Shown here piece by piece: positions 8,622 through 17,269 of a DNA stretch of 64,000 bases. The position numbers were made by a program, and so were the translations under genes. Below the pieces are notes generated by a model. It had not been told where the DNA came from, made no database searches, and was given only the letters and a program-made list of their open reading frames with translations. Positions within the stretch are counted from its first letter, which is position 1. Every line of letters begins with the position of its first letter. Source of the DNA: Streptomyces sp. NBC_00390 (GTDB lineage: Bacteria > Actinomycetota > Actinomycetes > Streptomycetales > Streptomycetaceae); assembly GCF_036057275.1 (NCBI RefSeq), contig NZ_CP107945.1, positions 5,084,001-5,148,000 of the forward strand. The letters run 5' to 3'.

Positions 8622-9476
8622 TCAGTGGGACGCGATCACGCGGTCCGCGAGGATGTAGACGCTCTCGTCGCCGCAGGCGAAGGTCAGGGAGTACGCGCCG
8701 GAGACGCCCGAGCCGCCCAGCAGCACCGGGGTGCTGCCCGCGCGCAGCGCGTCGGCCAGACGTTCGGCGGTCTCGCGGTGACCGGGGGTCATGCAGAGCG
8801 TGGTGCCGTCGGCGAAGACGTACACGTCCAGGGTGCCGAGCGGGCCGGGCCGGACGTCGGCGAGCTCGGTGCCGGTCTCGGCGAGCTCCTCCAGGCGTGC
8901 GACCGTGCGCTCGTGGTCGGTGACCACCGGCGTCTGGACGGGCACGAAGTCGGGGTGCGAGGGGTGCCGGCGGCGGGCGGCGGCCAGCTCGGGGGAGTCC
9001 TCGGCGAACTCGGTCACCTCGGGCAGGTCGGCCATGTCGTCGAGCGCCTCCACGGCGTCCAGGTCCATGGACTCCAGGCCTGCGAGGTCCGCCTGGCGCG
9101 GGACGAAGAACGGCGGGATCTCGTCGGCGGCACCGGCCAGACCGCCCAGCAGCGACGCGGAGCTGTCGCCGCCGAAGCGTGCGGAGGTGTCCGCGGCGTC
9201 GCGGGCCTCCTGCGCGGCCCAGAAGGCTCGCGCCTCGGCCAGCTCGCGCTCGCGCTCCTCGGCGAGCGCGTCCGCGACGGCAGCGCGTATCTCGGCGGCA
9301 TCACTGGTGCGGGCATGGGGGACGGTGGCGATGCGGCCGGGCCCGTGCGACGCGGCGAGCTCGGTACGCAGGGCCGAGACCTGCTTGCGGAGCCCGCGCG
9401 CGGCGTGCAGGGCAGCGGCGCCCACGGCCGTGGCGGCAGCCGTGGTCACCAGCAGGGCAAGAGACATGGCGCTCAC
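8622..9476 (-). CDS. Membrane-anchored hypothetical protein with coiled-coil stalk
   Basis: 284 residues. An N-terminal hydrophobic helix (about 4-22) is followed by a helical, charged stretch (about 25-100, RKQVSALRTELAA and ALAEERERELAEARAF) that looks like a coiled coil. Next comes an acidic linker with PEVTEFAEDSPEL and then a compact alpha/beta C-terminal domain (from about 190, LDVYVFADGTTLCMTPG to VYILADRVIASH). The GTG at 9476 has GGGAG 7 bases upstream. The family was not recognised. The layout suggests a bitopic membrane protein with its bulk in the cytoplasm. Confidence 0.72.
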   Translation of the reverse strand: MSAMSLALLVTTAAATAVGAAALHAARGLRKQVSALRTELAASHGPGRIATVPHARTSDAAEIRAAVADALAEERERELAEARAFWAAQEARDAADTSARFGGDSSASLLGGLAGAADEIPPFFVPRQADLAGLESMDLDAVEALDDMADLPEVTEFAEDSPELAAARRRHPSHPDFVPVQTPVVTDHERTVARLEELAETGTELADVRPGPLGTLDVYVFADGTTLCMTPGHRETAERLADALRAGSTPVLLGGSGVSGAYSLTFACGDESVYILADRVIASH

Positions 9477-9627
9477 TGACTTACTCCCGAATTCAATCGA
9501 TCCCCCGGACTTCCTACCTCAGCTTGCGGTGCGCCCGCGCCTTCTGTCAGTGCATTACGTCACGAAATGGACAGGAGTTTGTGCCTGGGGTTTAACCGGG
9601 AAACGGCCCTGACCTGCAAAAAGGGCT

Positions 9628-9660
9628 CTCCCCCAGGAGGTAGGTCACATCCTGGGGGAG
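9628..9660 (-). terminator. Hairpin after the thiolase gene
   Basis: CTCCCCCAGGA (9628-9638) pairs perfectly with 9650-9660 around an 11-base loop. It lies about 75 bases downstream of the thiolase stop on the minus strand. Confidence 0.7.
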
Positions 9661-9734
9661 ATTCAGTCACGAACTGAGATCCAGCTGAACGGCAACCCGC
9701 CGGTAGGCGTCCGTCCGGTCTCGGCCGGCCGCGC

Positions 9735-10955
9735 TCAGCTGAGGCGCTCGATGACCATGGCCATGCCCTGGCCGCCGCCGACGCACATCGTCTCGAGGCC
9801 GAACTGCTTGTCGTGGAACTGAAGGCTGTTGATCAGCGTGCCGGTGATCCGGGCGCCGGTCATGCCGAAGGGGTGGCCGACCGCGATGGCGCCGCCGTTG
9901 ACGTTCACCTTGTCGATGTCGAAGCCGAGGTCGCGGTAGGAGGGGATGACCTGCGCGGCGAAGGCCTCGTTGATCTCGACCAGGTCGATGTCGCCGGCGG
10001 TCAGCCCGGCGCGCTTCAGTGCCTGCTTGGAGGCCTCGACCGGGCCGAGGCCCATGATCTCGGGAGACAGACCGGAGACACCGGTGGAGACGATCCGGGC
10101 CAGCGGGGTCAGGCCGAGCTCGCGGGCCTTGGTGTCGGACATGATCACCAGGGCGGCGGCGCCGTCGTTGAGCGGGCAGCAGTTGGCGGCGGTGACCAGG
10201 CCGTCGGGGCGGAAGACGGGCTTGAGGCCCTCGACGCCCTCGAGGGTGACGCCGGCGCGCGGGCCGTCGTCCTTGCTCACCACGGTCCCGTCCGGGGTGG
10301 TGACCGGGGTGATCTCGCGCTCCCAGAAGCCGTTCTTGATGGCTTCCTCGGCGAGGTTCTGCGAGCGGACGCCGAACTCGTCCATGTCCCGGCGGGTGAC
10401 GCCCTTGAGGCGCGCCAGGTTCTCGGCGGTCTGACCCATCGCGATGTAGGCGTCCGGGACCACGCCGTCCTCGCGCGGGTCGTGCCAGGTGGAGCCCTCG
10501 GACTCGGCAACGGCGGCCGTACGGGCCTCGGCCTCGGCGAAGAGCGGGTTGTGCGTGTCGGGCAGGCTGTCGGAGTTGCCCTTCACGAAGCGGGACACCG
10601 TCTCGACACCGGCCGAGATGAAGACGTCGCCCTCGCCCGCCTTGATGGCGTGCAGCGCCATGCGGGAGGTCTGCAGCGACGACGAGCAGTAGCGGGTGAC
10701 GGTGCAGCCGGGGAGGTGGTCCATCCCCATCTGCACGGCGACGATACGGCCGAGGTTGTTGCCCTGCTCGCCGCCGGGGAGGCCGCAGCCGAGCATCAGG
10801 TCTTCGATGTCCCGGGGGTCGAGCTCGGGGACCTTGGCCAGGGCGGCCTGGATGATCGTGGCGGTGAGGTCGTCCGGGCGCAGGTCCTTCAGAGATCCCT
10901 TGAAGGCCCGGCCGATGGGCGAGCGGGCGGCAGAGACGATCACAGCTTCGGGCAT
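9735..10955 (-). CDS. Thiolase (acetyl-CoA C-acyltransferase)
   Basis: A 406-residue thiolase with all catalytic residues. The nucleophile is Cys90 in [11 protein letters not shown], His361 lies in [16 protein letters not shown], and Cys391 in [10 protein letters not shown]. It condenses or cleaves acyl-CoA plus acetyl-CoA. Length and motifs fit the degradative (FadA/AtoB) branch, but chain-length preference cannot be read. The start at 10955 ([13 protein letters not shown]) has GGAG 5 bases upstream; longer in-frame starts would add about 22 non-conserved residues. It stands alone, upstream of the terminator at 9628-9660. Confidence 0.93.
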   Translation of the reverse strand: MPEAVIVSAARSPIGRAFKGSLKDLRPDDLTATIIQAALAKVPELDPRDIEDLMLGCGLPGGEQGNNLGRIVAVQMGMDHLPGCTVTRYCSSSLQTSRMALHAIKAGEGDVFISAGVETVSRFVKGNSDSLPDTHNPLFAEAEARTAAVAESEGSTWHDPREDGVVPDAYIAMGQTAENLARLKGVTRRDMDEFGVRSQNLAEEAIKNGFWEREITPVTTPDGTVVSKDDGPRAGVTLEGVEGLKPVFRPDGLVTAANCCPLNDGAAALVIMSDTKARELGLTPLARIVSTGVSGLSPEIMGLGPVEASKQALKRAGLTAGDIDLVEINEAFAAQVIPSYRDLGFDIDKVNVNGGAIAVGHPFGMTGARITGTLINSLQFHDKQFGLETMCVGGGQGMAMVIERLS

Positions 10956-11067
10956 CACGGCTCCAGGAGGGGATTGAGCAAGGCTGTCAGGGAAGTTACC
11001 CGTACGTACCGCGCGGGTCACCGTACGAGCCGTGTGATGCGGGCCTCTTTTCTAAGCGGGCGCTTGC

Positions 11068-12135
11068 TCAGTTGGGTGTGAGGGGTCCCGGGGTTCGCTC
11101 CGGATCCGGCTCCACGATGGTCTGGGCGGCGGATTCGACCGCCGCCTCGGCGGCCGCTTCCGACGCTGCCTCGGCAGCGGGCAGCCGGCGCCGGCGCCGG
11201 TGCTTGAGCAGCGCCCACGGTGCTCGGGCGCCCGTGACCTCGGTGCCCGCCTCGGCCGCGGCCGTGGCCGCGGCACGGGCGACCGGCAGCATGTCCTCGT
11301 CGCGGTCCACGTCCAGGGCGTCGCTCTCCGGCCACAGCCCGAGCACGGCGCACACCGTGGGCAGCATCGCCATCGCCGCCGTCGCGTACCCCTCCGCCGA
11401 CGGGTGGTAGTTGTCCACACCGAACATCTCGCGCGGGTTCGCCGCGAACTCCGGGCCCAGCAGATCGCCGAGCGAGACCGTACGCCCGCCCTGCTCCACC
11501 ACCACGATCGTCTGGGCCGCCGCCAGCTGGCGGCTCACCCGGCGGGCCAGCCAGCGCAGCGGCTGGTACACCGGCTCGATCGTGCCGAGGTCCGGACAGG
11601 TCCCCACGACCACCTCCGCGCCGGCCGTGCGCAGCCGGCGCACCGCCGAAGCCAGATGGCGCACGGACACGGTGGGCGGCATCCGGTGCGTGACATCGTT
11701 CGCACCGATCATGATCACGCAGATGTCGGGAGTGCGTGTACGGTCCGCGAGCAGCAGCGTGACCTGCCGCTCCAGATCGTCGGACTGAGCGCCCGGCAGG
11801 GCGATGTTGCGCACCTGGACCGGCCGCTCGGCGACCGCGGCGAGTCCCGACGCCAGAAGCGCCCCCGGGGTCTGTCCCGCCCGGCGCACACCCTGGCCCG
11901 CCGCCGTCGAATCTCCCAGCACCGCCAGATACAGCGGATTGCTGCGGCCGAAGGCCAGCCCGTACAGGCCGTCGCCCCGCGGGGGGATGGGCGCCGTGCC
12001 CCCGCCCACCGACCGTTTGGCCAGCTGGACCTCCGCCAGCAGCACACCCACGGCCGCCGCACCGAGCAGGCCGATACTGCCTCCGCCGTACGCCGCGCCG
12101 GCCGCGATGCGCCTGGCCACCCTCGCCCTCGACAC
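11068..12135 (-). CDS. Membrane-tethered SGNH/GDSL hydrolase
   Basis: About 355 residues of an SGNH-fold esterase/lipase. An N-terminal hydrophobic segment (about 10-35 from the GTG start) would export or anchor it. Block I is LAVLGDSTAAGQG with the nucleophile Ser, block III is the Asn in MIGANDVT, and block V is DNYHPSAEGY with the catalytic Asp-His pair. The C-terminal 90 residues are Ala/Glu/Arg-rich and look disordered. GTG at 12135 is preceded by GAGGAGG; an in-frame ATG at 12201 is possible but less likely. The substrate is unknown, and cell-wall or lipid ester hydrolysis is typical. It diverges from cystathionine beta-synthase. Confidence 0.85.
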   Translation of the reverse strand: MSRARVARRIAAGAAYGGGSIGLLGAAAVGVLLAEVQLAKRSVGGGTAPIPPRGDGLYGLAFGRSNPLYLAVLGDSTAAGQGVRRAGQTPGALLASGLAAVAERPVQVRNIALPGAQSDDLERQVTLLLADRTRTPDICVIMIGANDVTHRMPPTVSVRHLASAVRRLRTAGAEVVVGTCPDLGTIEPVYQPLRWLARRVSRQLAAAQTIVVVEQGGRTVSLGDLLGPEFAANPREMFGVDNYHPSAEGYATAAMAMLPTVCAVLGLWPESDALDVDRDEDMLPVARAAATAAAEAGTEVTGARAPWALLKHRRRRRLPAAEAASEAAAEAAVESAAQTIVEPDPERTPGPLTPN

Positions 12136-12290
12136 TGTCCGAGCCACCTCCTCACAGCCCCGGGCAGGCCGTAGCCCCGCGCCGGCCTCGTCGCCGTACA
12201 AGAGCTAACTGCCCCGTAGCTGCCGTCGCCCAATCCCGCGCCCATCCGGCATACGCTGGCGACACCATTACGGAGACCCCGGAGAACATT

Positions 12291-13679
12291 GTGCGCATCC
12301 ACAACTCGATGATCAGTCTCGTCGGCAATACCCCGCTGGTGAAGCTGAACAGCGTGACCGCAGGCATTCAGGCGACCGTGCTCGCCAAGGTCGAGTACTT
12401 CAACCCCGGCGGGTCGGTGAAGGACCGGATCGCCGTGCGCATGATCGAGGCCGCCGAACAGAGCGGCGCGCTCCTGCCCGGCGGCACGATCGTCGAGCCG
12501 ACCAGCGGCAACACCGGCGTCGGACTTGCGATCGTGGCCCAGCAGAAGGGTTACAAGTGCATCTTCGTCTGCCCGGACAAGGTGTCCACGGACAAGATCA
12601 ATGTGCTGCGTGCCTACGGTGCCGAGGTCGTCGTCTGCCCGACGGCCGTCGATCCCGAGCACCCGGACTCGTACTACAACGTCTCGGACCGTCTGGTGCG
12701 CGAGACGCCCGGAGCCTGGAAGCCCGACCAGTACTCCAACCCCAACAACCCGCGCTCGCACTACGAGACCACCGGTCCCGAGCTGTGGGAGCAGACGGAC
12801 GGCCGCATCACCCACTTCGTCGCGGGTGTCGGCACCGGCGGCACGATCTCCGGCACCGGCAACTATCTGAAGGAGATCAGCGGTGGCAAGGTCAAGGTCA
12901 TCGGCGCGGACCCGGAAGGCTCCGTGTACTCCGGGGGCTCGGGCCGCCCGTACCTGGTCGAGGGCGTCGGCGAGGACTTCTGGCCCACCGCGTACGACCC
13001 GAACGTGACCGACGAGATCGTCGCCGTGTCCGACAAGGACTCCTTCCAGATGACCCGGCGCCTCGCCAAGGAGGAGGGCCTGCTGGTCGGCGGCTCCTGC
13101 GGGATGGCGGTCGTCGCGGCGCTGCGTGTCGCCGAGGGCCTCGGCCCCGACGACGTCGTGGTCGTGCTGCTCCCCGACAGCGGCCGCGGCTACCTCTCCA
13201 AGATCTTCAACGACGAGTGGATGGCCGACTACGGCTTCCTCGAGGAGACCGGCTCCGCCAGCGTCGCCGACGTCCTGCGCCACAAGGAGGGCGGCAACAT
13301 GCCCAGCCTGGTGCACATGCACCCGGAGGAGACCGTCGGCGAGGCCATCGAGGTGCTGCGCGAGTACGGCGTCTCGCAGATGCCGATCGTCAAGCCGGGC
13401 GCCGGGCACCCGGACGTCATGGCCGCCGAGGTGATCGGCTCCGTGGTCGAACGCGAGCTGCTGGACGCGCTCTTCACGCAGCGCGCCTCGCTCCACGACC
13501 CGCTGGAGAAGCACATGTCGTCGCCGCTGCCGCAGGTCGGCTCGGGCGAGCCGGTCGCCGACCTGATGTCGGTGCTGGGCGACGCGGCGGACGCGGCGAT
13601 CGTGCTGGTCGAGGGCAAGCCGACGGGTGTGGTGAGCCGCCAGGACCTGCTTGCGTTCCTCGCCGGCGACGCCAAGTGA
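12291..13679 (+). CDS. cbs: Cystathionine beta-synthase (PLP domain plus CBS pair)
   Basis: A 462-residue fold-type II PLP enzyme that condenses serine (or O-acetylserine) with homocysteine to give cystathionine. Lys44 in NPGGSVKDR is the PLP-binding lysine, TSGNTGVGLA binds substrate, and GVGTGGTISGTG holds the phosphate. After about residue 335 come two CBS modules (MHPEETVGEAIEVLREYGVSQMPIV and VADLMSVLGDAADAAIVLVEGKPTGVVSRQDLLAFL), which separates it from plain cysteine synthase. GTG start with GGAG 6 bases upstream (12281-12284). Confidence 0.93.
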   Translation: MRIHNSMISLVGNTPLVKLNSVTAGIQATVLAKVEYFNPGGSVKDRIAVRMIEAAEQSGALLPGGTIVEPTSGNTGVGLAIVAQQKGYKCIFVCPDKVSTDKINVLRAYGAEVVVCPTAVDPEHPDSYYNVSDRLVRETPGAWKPDQYSNPNNPRSHYETTGPELWEQTDGRITHFVAGVGTGGTISGTGNYLKEISGGKVKVIGADPEGSVYSGGSGRPYLVEGVGEDFWPTAYDPNVTDEIVAVSDKDSFQMTRRLAKEEGLLVGGSCGMAVVAALRVAEGLGPDDVVVVLLPDSGRGYLSKIFNDEWMADYGFLEETGSASVADVLRHKEGGNMPSLVHMHPEETVGEAIEVLREYGVSQMPIVKPGAGHPDVMAAEVIGSVVERELLDALFTQRASLHDPLEKHMSSPLPQVGSGEPVADLMSVLGDAADAAIVLVEGKPTGVVSRQDLLAFLAGDAK

Positions 13680-14052
13680 CGTGTTCCGGACGCGGTTTCG
13701 CGTAATCGGTACGCGCGCGACACGTTCGCGCAGCACCCGCTTAACACGCGTCCGGCACATTGGTGGATGTCGGCAGGGGGACCGGGCAGGGATCCCGGCC
13801 GGCACACCAACGGCGTCCAGGACTTCCGGAGCGGCTCCCGGACCTCTCGGACGCCCCGGACGCGGAGACCCGGCCCTGACCCGGTCCGTGTCCTTCGCGG
13901 GGACCGCCGTCGTCCCGCCCCCTGGCTCCGGCCGGGGGTGCGGCGGTCCCCGCCACACCTCTTTGCGCTCCGTCCGCCGGGCCCTTGGCGCTGGGCCCGG
14001 TCCGGGCTGATCTTGTCGGGCTCGCGGCGCTCCCCCAGAGCTTCTCCCCCAG

Positions 14053-14076
14053 GACTCCGTCCGGGGGGACCCCCAG
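14053..14076. repeat. Second copy of the palindromic GC-rich repeat core
   Basis: GACTCCGTCCGGGGG followed by G-ACCCCCA matches the core seen at 2416-2437. Flanking CCCCCAGGA and CCCCCAGGAGG give further C-run/G-run pairing. Confidence 0.55.
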
Positions 14077-14187
14077 GAGGTACCCGGCTACGGCACCTCG
14101 CTGTGTCGCCCAAGTGCGCGCAGTACGAGGGCGATCTACCCCGGCCGCCGACCGGGCGGGTGCCTCTACAGGCTTGCGATACGTCCC

Positions 14188-14385
14188 CTCGGCCCTGGCG
14201 GGCCTGGGGAGACCCCATGCCTCGGCCCTGGCGGGCCTGGGGAGACCCCATGCCTCGGCCCTGGCGGGCCTGGGGAGACCCCATGCCTCGGCCCTGGCGG
14301 GCCTGGGGAGACCCCATGCCTCGGCCCTGGCGGGCCTGGGGAGACCCCATGCCTCGGCCCTGGCGGGCCTGGGGAGACCGCATGC
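14188..14385. repeat. Tandem array, six copies of a 33-bp unit
   Basis: Units begin at 14188, 14221, 14254, 14287, 14320 and 14353. The first five are identical and the sixth has one change (GACCCC to GACCGC). Each unit contains two small inverted repeats: GGCCC-tggc-GGGCC and TGGGG-aga-CCCCA. The array therefore could form a string of twelve hairpins, eleven of them perfect. Because 33 is divisible by three, every frame is open, producing spurious Pro/Gly-rich frames. Confidence 0.95.
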
Positions 14386-14429
14386 ATCCGACGCCGCAGG
14401 CTGATCCTCGAAGATCGCCCGGACAGGGC

Positions 14430-15263
14430 CTATTCGCGGCCCACGGGAGCCGCGGTCCAACTGGCCAGCAGCGCAAGGCGCTCCGCCGTCCTGGAACCCG
14501 GCTCCGGGGTGTAGATCACCAGCATTTGGTCCGGGTCGCCCGGCGGGGAAAGGCTTTCGTACGGCAGCGTCAGTTCGCCGACCAGCGGGTGGACCATGCG
14601 CTTGACCCCGTATGTCTTCTCCTTGACCTGGTGGTCCGCCCACAGGCGGCAGAACTCCTCGCTCTTCACCGACAACTCACCCACCAGCGCGGTGAGCCGG
14701 CGGTCGTCCGGGTGCCGGCCGGCGGACAGGCGCAGATAGGCGACCACCTCCGCCGCCACCGCCTCCCACTCCGGGTACAGCTCGCGCGTCGCCGGGTCGA
14801 GGAACACCGCGCGGGGAACGCTGCGGCCTGCGGCGGTCATGCGCGAGTAGGTGATGAGCGCGTCGCCGAGCGCGTTCCAGGCCAGCACGTCGAGACGACG
14901 GCCGAAGACATACGCGGGCGCGGCGGTGATCGTGTCGAGGAGCAGCCGCATCCCCGGGCGTACCCGCTCCTGCGGCACATCGGGGCCCGTCCTCCTGGGG
15001 CGGGCCACATCGCGCAGATGGGCGTGCTCCGTCTCGTCCAGGCGCAGCACCCGGGCGACCGCGTCCAGCACGGCGTCCGACACGGACTGCCCGCGCCCCT
15101 GCTCGAGGCGAATGTAGTAGTCGACGCTGACGCCCGCGAGCTGGGCGACCTCTTCGCGGCGCAGACCCGGCACACGGCGCCGGCCGTACGGGGTGAGACC
15201 GACGTCCTCCGGCCGGATACGGGCACGGCGTGAGCGCAGGAAGTCTCCGATGTCGCCGTCCAT
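14430..15263 (-). CDS. XRE-family regulator with MmyB-type C-terminal domain
   Basis: 277 residues. The N-terminal HTH (about 7-80) has the class signature GLRREEVAQLAGVSVDYYIRLEQGRGQSVSDAVLDAVARVL. The rest is an MmyB-like ligand-sensing domain (YVFGRRLDVLAWNALGDAL, later HPLVGELTLPYESL), which in structurally studied relatives binds small hydrophobic ligands. In Streptomyces such genes very often sit back-to-back with an SDR oxidoreductase, as here (15414), and presumably control it from the shared 150-base promoter region. Confidence 0.9.
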   Translation of the reverse strand: MDGDIGDFLRSRRARIRPEDVGLTPYGRRRVPGLRREEVAQLAGVSVDYYIRLEQGRGQSVSDAVLDAVARVLRLDETEHAHLRDVARPRRTGPDVPQERVRPGMRLLLDTITAAPAYVFGRRLDVLAWNALGDALITYSRMTAAGRSVPRAVFLDPATRELYPEWEAVAAEVVAYLRLSAGRHPDDRRLTALVGELSVKSEEFCRLWADHQVKEKTYGVKRMVHPLVGELTLPYESLSPPGDPDQMLVIYTPEPGSRTAERLALLASWTAAPVGRE

Positions 15264-15413
15264 GGTTCGAGCCTAGCCGGGCGGCCGCCGCCGAGCCTGG
15301 TACTGGCAGACCCAGGAAAAGCGCTGCCCTGGGTAGCGCCCGGCCCCGCGCGGACAGTGGTGCCTGTCCACCACCGGGCGTCCGCACCGGACGCGTACAC
15401 AGGAGCACACGAC

Positions 15414-16175
15414 ATGACCTACGACAGCCTCGCCGGCCGTACCGCCGTCGTCACCGGTGCCGCCAGCGGCATCGGCGCCGCAACCGCCCGGCTGCTCGCC
15501 GCCCATGGGGCGCGGGTGGCGCTGCTCGCCAGGCGCACCGAGCGGCTCGGCGAACTGGCCGAGAAGATCACCGCCGAGGGCGGCACTGCGCTCGCGGTCA
15601 CCGCGGACGTCACGGACGACGCCTCCGTGTCCGCCGCCGTCGCGAGCGTCCACTCCGCGTACGGGCCGGCCGGCCTGCTGGTCAACAACGCCGGAGTGAT
15701 GCTGCCGAACCCGCTCGACGACGGGCGCATCGACGAATGGCAGCAGATGATCGACACCAATGTGACGGGTGCGCTGCGGATCATCAGGGCGTTCACCGGG
15801 GACCTGGTGGCCGCGGCGGCCGACGGCAGGGCGGCCGACCTGGTGAACATCTCCTCGATCGGCGCGCACATCACCTTCCCCAACTACGCGGTGTACGGCG
15901 CGACCAAGGCGGCGCTCACCTATCTTTCCCAGTCGCTGCGCGGTGAGCTCGGCCCGCGCGATGTGCGCGTCACCAACATCGAGCCCGGGTTCACCGGGTC
16001 GGAGCTGCGCGATCACATCGACAACCCGGAGCTGAGCGGGCAACTGGACACCATGGTCCAGGAGGTGGGCCTGCTCAGCTCCGACGACATCGCTGATCTG
16101 ATCGCGTACACCACCAGCCGGGCCCGGCACGTCAATCTGCGCCAGGTCGTCGTGCTGCCGACCCGCCAGGCGTGA
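15414..16175 (+). CDS. SDR-family oxidoreductase
   Basis: A 253-residue classical short-chain dehydrogenase. The nucleotide-binding TGAASGIG is at about 14-21, NNAG at 91-94, and the catalytic Ser147/148, Tyr161 and Lys165 lie in VNISSIG and YGATK. It is an NAD(P)H-dependent reductase or dehydrogenase of unknown substrate. AGGAG (15401-15405) precedes the ATG at 15414 by 8 bases. It diverges from, and is probably regulated by, the XRE/MmyB protein at 14430-15263. Confidence 0.9.
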   Translation: MTYDSLAGRTAVVTGAASGIGAATARLLAAHGARVALLARRTERLGELAEKITAEGGTALAVTADVTDDASVSAAVASVHSAYGPAGLLVNNAGVMLPNPLDDGRIDEWQQMIDTNVTGALRIIRAFTGDLVAAAADGRAADLVNISSIGAHITFPNYAVYGATKAALTYLSQSLRGELGPRDVRVTNIEPGFTGSELRDHIDNPELSGQLDTMVQEVGLLSSDDIADLIAYTTSRARHVNLRQVVVLPTRQA

Positions 16176-16194
16176 GGCGGGGCCGCTGGGGGTA

Positions 16195-16224
16195 CCTCCC
16201 TCGGCCGCCGGGCCGTAGGGGGAG
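16195..16224. terminator. Imperfect hairpin between convergent genes
   Basis: CTCCC-T-CGGCC pairs with GGCCG and GGGAG around GCCG, with a small bulge. The surrounding bases GGGGGTACCTCCC and TAGGGGGAGCTC resemble other Streptomyces intergenic palindromes. Confidence 0.45.
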
Positions 16225-16225
16225 C

Positions 16226-16645
16226 TCAGTCCTCCCAGTCGGACTGGTCGCGCTGCGGCCTGCGCTGCCAGGGCCAGCCGCGTGCCGCGTGCACGGCGTT
16301 GACGCCGACGATGCCGAACCAGGCGACGACCAGGCCCTCCAGGTCGGCGTTGGCCACGGCGATCGCCGACAGCGGGATGGCCAGGACCAGCGAGATGATG
16401 CCGAAGCCGAAGCGCTCGCCGAAGTTCGCCTCCGCGGACTTCGGCCGGGCGCCGCCGCGGGCCTCGGCCATCTGCTGCTCGGCGAGCCGGCGGCGCACGC
16501 GGCGGTCGACCGTGCCGTCGAGACGCTGCTCGACCTTCTCCAGAAACGATTCGACGAGTGCGGAGTCGTACTCCACGCCCAGCTCGCGGCGGGCGTGCAG
16601 GGTGGCGTCGAGCTCCTTCTTGAGCTCAGGGTCGCGGGCTTCCAT
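16226..16645 (-). CDS. Small integral membrane protein with cytoplasmic helical domain
   Basis: 139 residues. A charged helical N-terminal region (about 1-75, ALVESFLEKVEQRLDGTVDRRVRRRLAEQQ) is followed by two hydrophobic helices (about 78-95 and 98-118) and a basic, Trp-rich tail. This looks like the widespread actinobacterial family of short proteins with an amphipathic N-terminus and two membrane helices, of unknown function. The ATG at 16645 was chosen because the protein begins there with EARDPELKKELDATL; no strong RBS is visible. Confidence 0.7.
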   Translation of the reverse strand: MEARDPELKKELDATLHARRELGVEYDSALVESFLEKVEQRLDGTVDRRVRRRLAEQQMAEARGGARPKSAEANFGERFGFGIISLVLAIPLSAIAVANADLEGLVVAWFGIVGVNAVHAARGWPWQRRPQRDQSDWED

Positions 16646-16747
16646 GCCGCCGACGCTACGGGGGGCCGGCCGCCGCGTCAGTGGGGGTAGCACCCCTCTT
16701 TCACCAAGGGGCAGCCAGAGATCCACAACCCGTTGTACAAAGACACC

Positions 16748-17161
16748 ATGACCGCTGAGCGCACCGCCGTGACCAGCCCCGCCGCCGCGTACGCCTTCGG
16801 CGGCCTGCACCATGTACAACTCGCGATCCCGGCCGGTGCCGAGGATCTGTGCCGTCAGTTCTGGGGCGATGTGCTTGGCATGACGGAGCTTCAGAAGCCG
16901 CCGGTGTTGGCGGCGCGTGGCGGCTGCTGGTTCCGCGGCGGCGGCCTGGAGGTCCACCTCGGTGTCGAGGAGGACTTCAGTCCGGCCCGCAAGGCTCATC
17001 CGGGCATCCTCGTCCGCTCGCTGCGGGAGCTGGCGGAGCGCCTGGAGACGTGCGGCCACGAGGTGATCCGGGACGACGCCTTCCCCGGCCACGACCGGTT
17101 CTACGCCTTCGACAAGCTCGGCAACCGGCTGGAGTTCCTGGAGCCCCGGGACGCGTCCTGA
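16748..17161 (+). CDS. VOC (glyoxalase/bleomycin resistance) superfamily protein
   Basis: 137 residues with a single glyoxalase-type fold: GGLHHVQLAIP begins the first beta-alpha-beta-beta-beta unit and HPGILVRSL plus DKLGNRLEFLEP ends the second. Metal-ligand-like residues (His in the first strand, Glu in LEFLEP) are present. Substrate unknown. The ATG at 16748 has no Shine-Dalgarno. A TTG at 16733 is in frame, and the transcript might be leaderless. Confidence 0.8.
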   Translation: MTAERTAVTSPAAAYAFGGLHHVQLAIPAGAEDLCRQFWGDVLGMTELQKPPVLAARGGCWFRGGGLEVHLGVEEDFSPARKAHPGILVRSLRELAERLETCGHEVIRDDAFPGHDRFYAFDKLGNRLEFLEPRDAS

Positions 17162-17236
17162 CGGCCGTCCCGGGCGGGCAGTGGCCTTCCCTTCCCCTTG
17201 CCGTGGCTGTATATGGTCATGCAGAGTCATGGGTGA

Positions 17237-17249
17237 CTGAATAATTCGG
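17237..17249. promoter_or_regulatory. Candidate RpiR-type operator upstream of the regulator gene
   Basis: CTGAATAATTCGG is a near-dyad (CTGAA/TTCGG) about 20 bases before the regulator start at 17270. A related sequence (CTGAAACTATTCAG) lies in front of hutU. The link is inferred. Confidence 0.35.
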
Positions 17250-17269
17250 GATCCGACGAGGGGGACGGC

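Larger units (their letters stand above)
13680..14429. other. 750-base gene-free region with repeats
   Basis: No frame on either strand reads like protein. Long open frames here only reflect absence of stops in GC-rich repeats. The region carries the GACTCCGTCCGGGGG-type repeat (14053-14076) and six tandem 33-bp units (14188-14385). The left part (13680-14030) shows nothing I can name. Confidence 0.6.

Noticed and set aside
11715-13958. A 747-codon minus-strand open frame across cbs and the SGNH gene
   Set aside because: It is antisense to cystathionine beta-synthase and out of frame with the hydrolase; no recognisable protein features.
14188-14385. CRISPR-like array
   Set aside because: The 33-bp units are directly abutting with no spacers, and there are no cas genes.
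13741-14476. Collagen-like or Pro/Gly-repeat protein encoded by the 33-bp repeats
   Set aside because: All frames are open because 33 is a multiple of three. No frame has an RBS, and the flanking sequence does not read as protein.
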